A stretch of DNA of 5,465 nt from an uncultured Bacilli bacterium (GTDB taxonomy: Bacteria > Bacillota_I > Bacilli_A > RF39 > UBA660), in contig CALVJI010000074.1 of the NCBI GenBank assembly GCA_944332105.1, forward strand, positions 1 to 5,465, given 5' to 3'. Below, piece by piece: positions 5,395 through 5,465 of the stretch (positions within the stretch are counted from its first letter, which is position 1; each line of letters begins with the position of its first letter). The notes below the pieces were generated by a model. That model was not told the DNA's origin. It saw only the letters and a program-made list of their open reading frames with translations, and made no database searches. The translations under genes were made by a program, and so were the position numbers.

Positions 5395-5465
5395 ATGCAA
5401 AATAATAAAGACATCACGTCTATCGTTGCTTTAGGTGGACTTGGTGAAGTTGGAAAAAATATGTA
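5395..5465 (+). CDS. rnj: Ribonuclease J, N-terminal fragment (runs off window)
   Basis: Only the first 23 codons and two further bases are present. The peptide contains IVALGGLGEVGKNM, the signature opening of RNase J metallo-beta-lactamase enzymes (ALGGxGEIGKN). These are 5'-to-3' exo- and endoribonucleases central to mRNA decay and rRNA maturation in Bacillota. The zinc-binding motifs lie beyond the edge. The ribosome binding site AAAGGAG (5383-5389) is 5 nt from the ATG, confirming the start. J1 and J2 cannot be separated on so little sequence. The gene is transcribed away from the pilin-SRP operon. Confidence 0.9.
   Translation, partial: MQNNKDITSIVALGGLGEVGKNM

Overview
The window is AT-rich and reads like a low-GC Bacillota genome, most likely class Bacilli and possibly one of its uncultured gut lineages. 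That placement is inferred from the ftsY-ylxM-ffh order, strong AAAGGAG ribosome binding sites, a neighbouring RNase J gene, a CotD-like spore-coat protein and an NPxTG-type sorting signal. The standard code fits: the Trp codons I checked are TGG, and the six complete genes end in TAA (five) or TAG (one).

Layout from right to left. At 5395 an RNase J gene starts on the + strand and runs off the window. In the 110 bp before it, two sigma-A-type promoters point away from each other and overlap by 13 bp. One drives RNase J. The other drives a compact five-gene minus-strand operon: type IV pilin-like protein, ftsY (SRP receptor), ylxM (SRP-associated HTH protein), ffh (SRP GTPase) and a 557-residue exported, Cys-rich, tandem-repeat surface protein. 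Gaps are 14 nt, an 8-nt overlap, 15 nt and 13 nt, and no terminator interrupts the set until 555-584.

Beyond that terminator lies a separate minus-strand gene for a small Cys/His-rich protein resembling the spore-coat protein CotD. A sigma-K-like promoter (AC, 16 nt, CATAAGCTA) is embedded in the preceding terminator, consistent with late mother-cell expression. Positions 1-206 carry no gene but hold three hairpins. Two are minus-strand candidates, and the leftmost is a strong bidirectional terminator.

How they work together: FtsY and Ffh target nascent membrane and secreted proteins to the Sec translocon. Unusually, they are flanked in the same operon by two proteins that would be clients of that route, a pilin-like protein and a predicted sortase-anchored surface protein. 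The repeat protein is the least ordinary item: thirteen ~30-residue units, each closed by two cysteines, arranged largely as a 60-residue alternating pair, with 180-bp DNA copies so similar that the array must have expanded or been homogenised recently.
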